Below are positions 60,385-64,000 of a stretch of DNA of 64,000 nt, piece by piece. Within the stretch, counting starts at the first letter, position 1; every line of letters starts with the position of its first letter. The notes under the pieces were generated by a model. The model saw only the letters and a list, made by a program, of their open reading frames with translations, was not told the origin of the DNA and did not search any database. Origin of the DNA: Marchantia polymorpha subsp. ruderalis (Eukaryota; Streptophyta; Marchantiopsida; Marchantiales; Marchantiaceae); NCBI GenBank assembly GCA_037833965.1, contig AP031351.1, positions 20,348,501 to 20,412,500 of the forward strand, written 5' to 3'. Both the position numbers and the translations under genes were made by a program.

Positions 60385-62735
60385 ATAAGAGATGCGAATC
60401 TTTCTCAAGTGGCGAATGTTGCGGAGCATCTTCACTCTGAAGAGGAAGACGTGTTTACCGACGGTCTATGATGCTAGAGGTATGCCCTCTGTAGTTCATC
60501 AACAGTTGTTGGTGATATATGGATTTTGGATAGTGCTTGTTCTTATCACATTTGCTACATTAGAGAGTTCTTCTATACTATTTCAGGATCAAACGGGTAT
60601 GTTCTTATGGAAAATGACCAACCTTGTAACATTTCTGTTAAAATCAGCATGTTTGATGGTGTCAATCGAACACTGACACACGTTAGATTTATATCTAATA
60701 TGAGAAAGAACTTGATTTCTCTTGGAGTGTTAGACTCACACGGCTTGGAGTGAAGCTCTAAGCATGGAATGTTAGATGTCAGATCTAGTGATAAGAAGGT
60801 TATACTTCAGGGACATAAGCACAATAATCTGTATTTATTAGAGGGCACCACAATTTGTGGAGAAGTCAACTTTACCAGATCTTGCAGAGAGATGTCTCAT
60901 TTATGGCATTCCAGACTATGCCATATGAGTGATAGGTACTTGTCTCTTCTTGATGACAAAAAAGTGTCACCGGGTTTGAGTACACTTGACTTTGCATTTT
61001 GTGAACACTGCATCATGGGAAAACAACATAGGCGAGCTTTTAATGTTGGAACTCATAATTCCAAGGAGATACTAGAGTATGTACATAGTGACGTATGGAG
61101 TCCATCTCCTACTGCCTCACTCTCAGGAAAGCTCTACTATGTTTCTTTTATAGATGATTACTCTAGGTATGTGTGGGTATATTTTCTTACCCACAAGTCT
61201 GAAGTCTTTTCAACCTTCAAAACTTGACGCATTCAAGTTGAGAATCAGACTGGCAATAGGGTAAAATATTTACGATCAGATAATGGCGGCGAATATACTT
61301 CTGAGGAGTTTTAAAGGTATTGTACAGAGGAGGGGATTACTCGTCAATTCACGACAGTTTACACTCCCCAACAAAATGCTATTTCTAAAACACTCAACAG
61401 AACAGTGTTGGAGAAGGTGCGGAGTATGATAAGTGAATCTGGTTTACCAGGAGAGTTTTGGGCCTAAGCCGTCAACACCGCAGTTTATCTAATAACCCTC
61501 TCTCCTTCTAGTGCAATCCAATTTTCCACACCGTTTGAACTCAGGCATAAACGGATGGCGAATTACAGCCGCTTGAAGATTTTTGGCTGTCCTGCTTATC
61601 CTCTTACACCAAAGGAGCACAGAACTAAGTTACACCCAAGAAATGTCGTTTTTCTGGATATGCTAGTGGAGTGAAAGGTTACAGGCTATGGGATCCACTA
61701 GCATGTAAGGTGATTGTCAGTTGAGATGTTTCTTTCAATGAGCTTGGCTTTTTGAAAGAGGGGGAGAATTCTAAGACTCCTCGTACTGACAAGGAAAAAT
61801 CTACAGTCACAGATATCGCTGTGGGAGAGTTTGATCATTATATCACTAATGATCTATCACAAGAAGAAGCACCGGTTCATAAAGAACATGAGGAACTTGA
61901 GCGAATTATCATTGATGAGCCTATTGCAATAGTTTCAGACATCAGAGATCAACCTGAAACGTCTACTAGGAGATCGCATTGTGCTAGTAGGGCTCCTAAA
62001 AGGTTTGGTGTGTGGGCAAATGCATCCATTCTAGAATATTGTGACTTTGATATCGAAGACAGGGATGGTATAGCGTTGATTTTGGAAGAAGGTGAACCTT
62101 CTTCATACAGGGAAGCTCAAGCTTCGGTCAATAAGCTTGAGTGAAATGCTGCTATGGAGCGGGAGATGAAATCCCTGATTGACAATAAGACTTGGGAGCT
62201 TCCTTCTAATCAAATGGTGATTGACTCCAAGTGGGTGTACAAGCTGAAAGACAATCCAGGAGGAGACAAGGCAAAAATCTTCAAAGCTAGGTTGGTGGCT
62301 AGAGGTTTCACCCAAGAGAAGGGCATGGACTACAACAAAGTTTTCTCACCAGTAGCTAAGTATGCTACAATTTGTTTGGTATGTGCACTGGCTGCGATAT
62401 TTGATCTTGTTATATATGAGATGGATGTGGTTACAGCTTTTCTCTATGGATATTTAGAGGAGGAGATCTACATGAGACAACCTGTTGGTTTTGAGGTCAA
62501 AGGCAAAGAGAGGTTGGTTTGTAGATTATTGAAATCATTGTATGTATTGAAGCAAGCTCCTAGGCAGTGGAACATGCGATTTGATCAGTTCATGAAGCCA
62601 CAAGGATTTTTTTGGAGCGTGTATGATCCTTGTGTCTACATGAAGAAGTTAAATGATGAGACGTTCAATGTCATCATTTTAGTACTCTACGTTGACGATA
62701 TGCTCATATTGGCGAAAAACCAATCCGATGTTGAT
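60385..62735 (+). pseudogene. Copia B pol: protease, integrase, RT (cut)
   Basis: Protease begins at WILDSACSYHI (~60517). Pre-integrase has LWHSRLCHMSD and CEHCIMGKQHRRAF. The integrase has YVHSDVWSP, SFIDDYSRYVWVYF and RSDNGGEYTSEEF, but the third acidic residue, normally in QQNG(V/I)AERMNRT, is Lys here (QQNAISKTLNRT). RT starts at 62154 with WVYKLKDNPGGDKAKIFKAR, VSPVAK-type FSPVAKYATI and YVDDML at 62688. The frame breaks at several stops before RT, while RT itself is open for 194 codons. The next TGT...ACA element cuts it 36 bp after YVDD. Confidence 0.9.
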
Positions 62736-64000
62736 TGTAATAACCCACTAAAGGCTAAAACTGCAATATAGTGGTAGAAAGGTCGAACCCACAGGGACAG
62801 AGGAACACACAGGGTACAAAGTGTCACGTTTAACAGACTATTGAGGAGTTTGAATTCTCAGGCGACTGTCACTCCCAGAAATACTGCAAGTGTCCACTCG
62901 GAGCGCACTCGGAGGTCGCACAGTGCAGCGTAGCACACACACACACACACCTGAAACTACAGAAACACAACCCAGAGACCCGTTAGGACCTCTACTCAAG
63001 ATTTTAGGGGGAAAGTCTCGCAAGGGTACACTCGGCAAAGCTGCGGGCAGTGACTCCCAACTCCGGCTTTTACAACACTTCCACTAGCTAGCTGCTAGTG
63101 TAGGAAACCCGGTTTGGACTGCCTACTTTGGATCGAAGTCACTCATACGCGGTGAACAACACTCTCAACTCACAAAACGCGCAGAGAACACAGGTCCGCA
63201 CAGAAGGACTCACTGTGAAACATTCCAGTAACACAACAACAGTCTATTGAAGAGTTTGAATTCTCAGGCACTTGTCATTCCCAGAAATACTACAGGGGTT
63301 ACCCTGAAGGCACCTGCTGCAGCGTAACCTGAATTTACAACCAAGGCTTACACGAAGTAGCAAGACTTCACTTTCGCATTCAGGGGAAAAATCCCGAAGG
63401 AGTACAATCAGAAAGAAACACTCGAAGGTGTAGGGGCGAAACTGTTCAAGTATCTAACTAGTCACTGGCTCTGAGCATCGGCAGTCACCCGCAGGTGCAG
63501 ATCCGAACTACTCAAGTCTCTAACCAATGTGCTAGCTCTGAACATTCGGCCGAAGGCCTTCAGCTACAAAATGCGGAACGCTAAGTTGTAACTCCTCATG
63601 CGTGGTGACAGAACTCAAGGACACAAACACGCAAAGGAAATGGGTTCCTGATCTGCACTTCTGAGTTTGGAAAAGAACCCCAGGCAAAACGCATGGAACT
63701 ATTTTATACCTTCTAAGTCCTAACTAGCACTACACTGTACTACGCTACACGACTGCACGGAACCACGCTACACTACACTCCGCGGAACCTGTGCTACGTC
63801 TCCTGCGCGACGGACTGCCGCGCACTAACTCCCTACCCTGCCAGTCTTCCGCTCGACTGCGCAGTCCCAACCGCTGCAACGCCGCAGACACCTCCACTTC
63901 GAGGGTGGACATGGTGACCCGCGCCTTCGACAGAAAAGCGTCGAGCTTCTTTGCTACCTTCCGCCGACTCCTGCTGTCGCCTGTCAACAACCCGGCTGCG
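62736..64000 (-). mobile_element. TGT...ACA element, 2.7-kb family, left part
   Basis: It begins TGTAATAACCCACTAAAGG at 62736 inside Copia B RT and runs off the window. Bases 62736 to ~63740 match 50121 to ~51125 closely, including an AC microsatellite and two copies of the subterminal module; afterwards the two diverge. The right end and target duplication are outside the window. Confidence 0.85.
63745..64000 (-). CDS. C-terminus of a coiled-coil protein, continues off the edge
   Basis: The minus strand is open from the window edge to TAG at 63745-63747 (84 codons). LEVEVSAALQRLGLRSRAED resembles NVEVEIVNVLRRLGVDSSSD at the C-terminus of the 3.5-kb family protein, and the preceding KKLDAFLSKAR parallels VELVNTFLEELNETR. 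The location, about 1 kb inside the left end and antisense to it, is also the same. The start is beyond the window. I infer the two families share a homologous element-encoded protein. Confidence 0.6.
   Translation of the reverse strand, partial: AAGLLTGDSRSRRKVAKKLDAFLSKARVTMSTLEVEVSAALQRLGLRSRAEDWQGRELVRGSPSRRRRSTGSAECSVAWFRAVV

Larger units (their letters stand above)
53507..62735 (+). mobile_element. Copia B: nested Ty1/Copia retrotransposon
   Basis: Its order is LTR (53507-53758), Met-tRNA-type primer site, long repeat-rich leader, gag (55204-56081), insertion of a 3.5-kb TGT...ACA element, then protease, integrase and RT up to YVDD at 62688-62699, where another TGT...ACA element begins at 62736. 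RNase H and the 3' LTR would lie beyond the window. It sits in Copia C, truncating its RT frame. It carries fewer stops than Copia A or C and so is younger. Confidence 0.88.

Overview
The window is nuclear DNA of a land plant, most likely a bryophyte and probably a Marchantia-type liverwort. Three things point there: a spliced plant-type LRR receptor kinase gene with very GC-rich exons; AT-rich intergenic DNA with GA/CT microsatellites beside genes; and a repeat-borne coiled-coil protein whose sequence I recognise, from memory and without a search, from Marchantia polymorpha gene models. There is no sign of prokaryotic or organellar gene organisation.

Layout. 1-4.3 kb: mostly AT-rich, with traces of exons of a gene entering from the left. 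4.3-8.4 kb: the one clear host gene, a two-exon LRR receptor-like pseudokinase. 8.4-12.7 kb: AT-rich DNA, a MULE-like DNA element with a transposase zinc-knuckle exon, two candidate minus-strand exons, and an inverted copy of part of the kinase intron. 12.7-23.8 kb: a nested retroelement complex. A decayed minus-strand Copia (copy A) is split in gag by a solo LTR, which is itself split by a 3.6-kb TGT...ACA element; a decayed Ty3/Gypsy pol with its LTR abuts the right side. 23.8-25.5 kb: the end of a second TGT...ACA family. 25.5-39 kb: low-density DNA with two notable hairpins, a hAT-type MITE with a perfect 8-bp target duplication, a likely two-exon gene end, and a small basic plant protein gene on the minus strand. 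39-44.5 kb: an extremely AT-rich desert. 44.5-49.2 kb: mixed DNA with weak exon candidates. 49.3-64 kb: a second nest. Copia C remnant is split by a 2.7-kb TGT...ACA element and then by Copia B. Copia B is split by a 3.5-kb TGT...ACA element, which contains a solo LTR, and by a further TGT...ACA element running off the right edge.

The most interesting material is the TGT...ACA superfamily. Its members have imperfect inverted ends, 5-bp target duplications, a shared subterminal module and no reverse transcriptase. Two sub-families carry, in the same antisense position, homologous ends of a coiled-coil protein. One sub-family also carries an array of ~123-nt units that look able to fold into long hairpins. 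The same LTR family and the same 3.5-kb family are nested in opposite orders in the two complexes, which suggests overlapping periods of activity. All identifications rest on reading the sequence; none was checked against a database.
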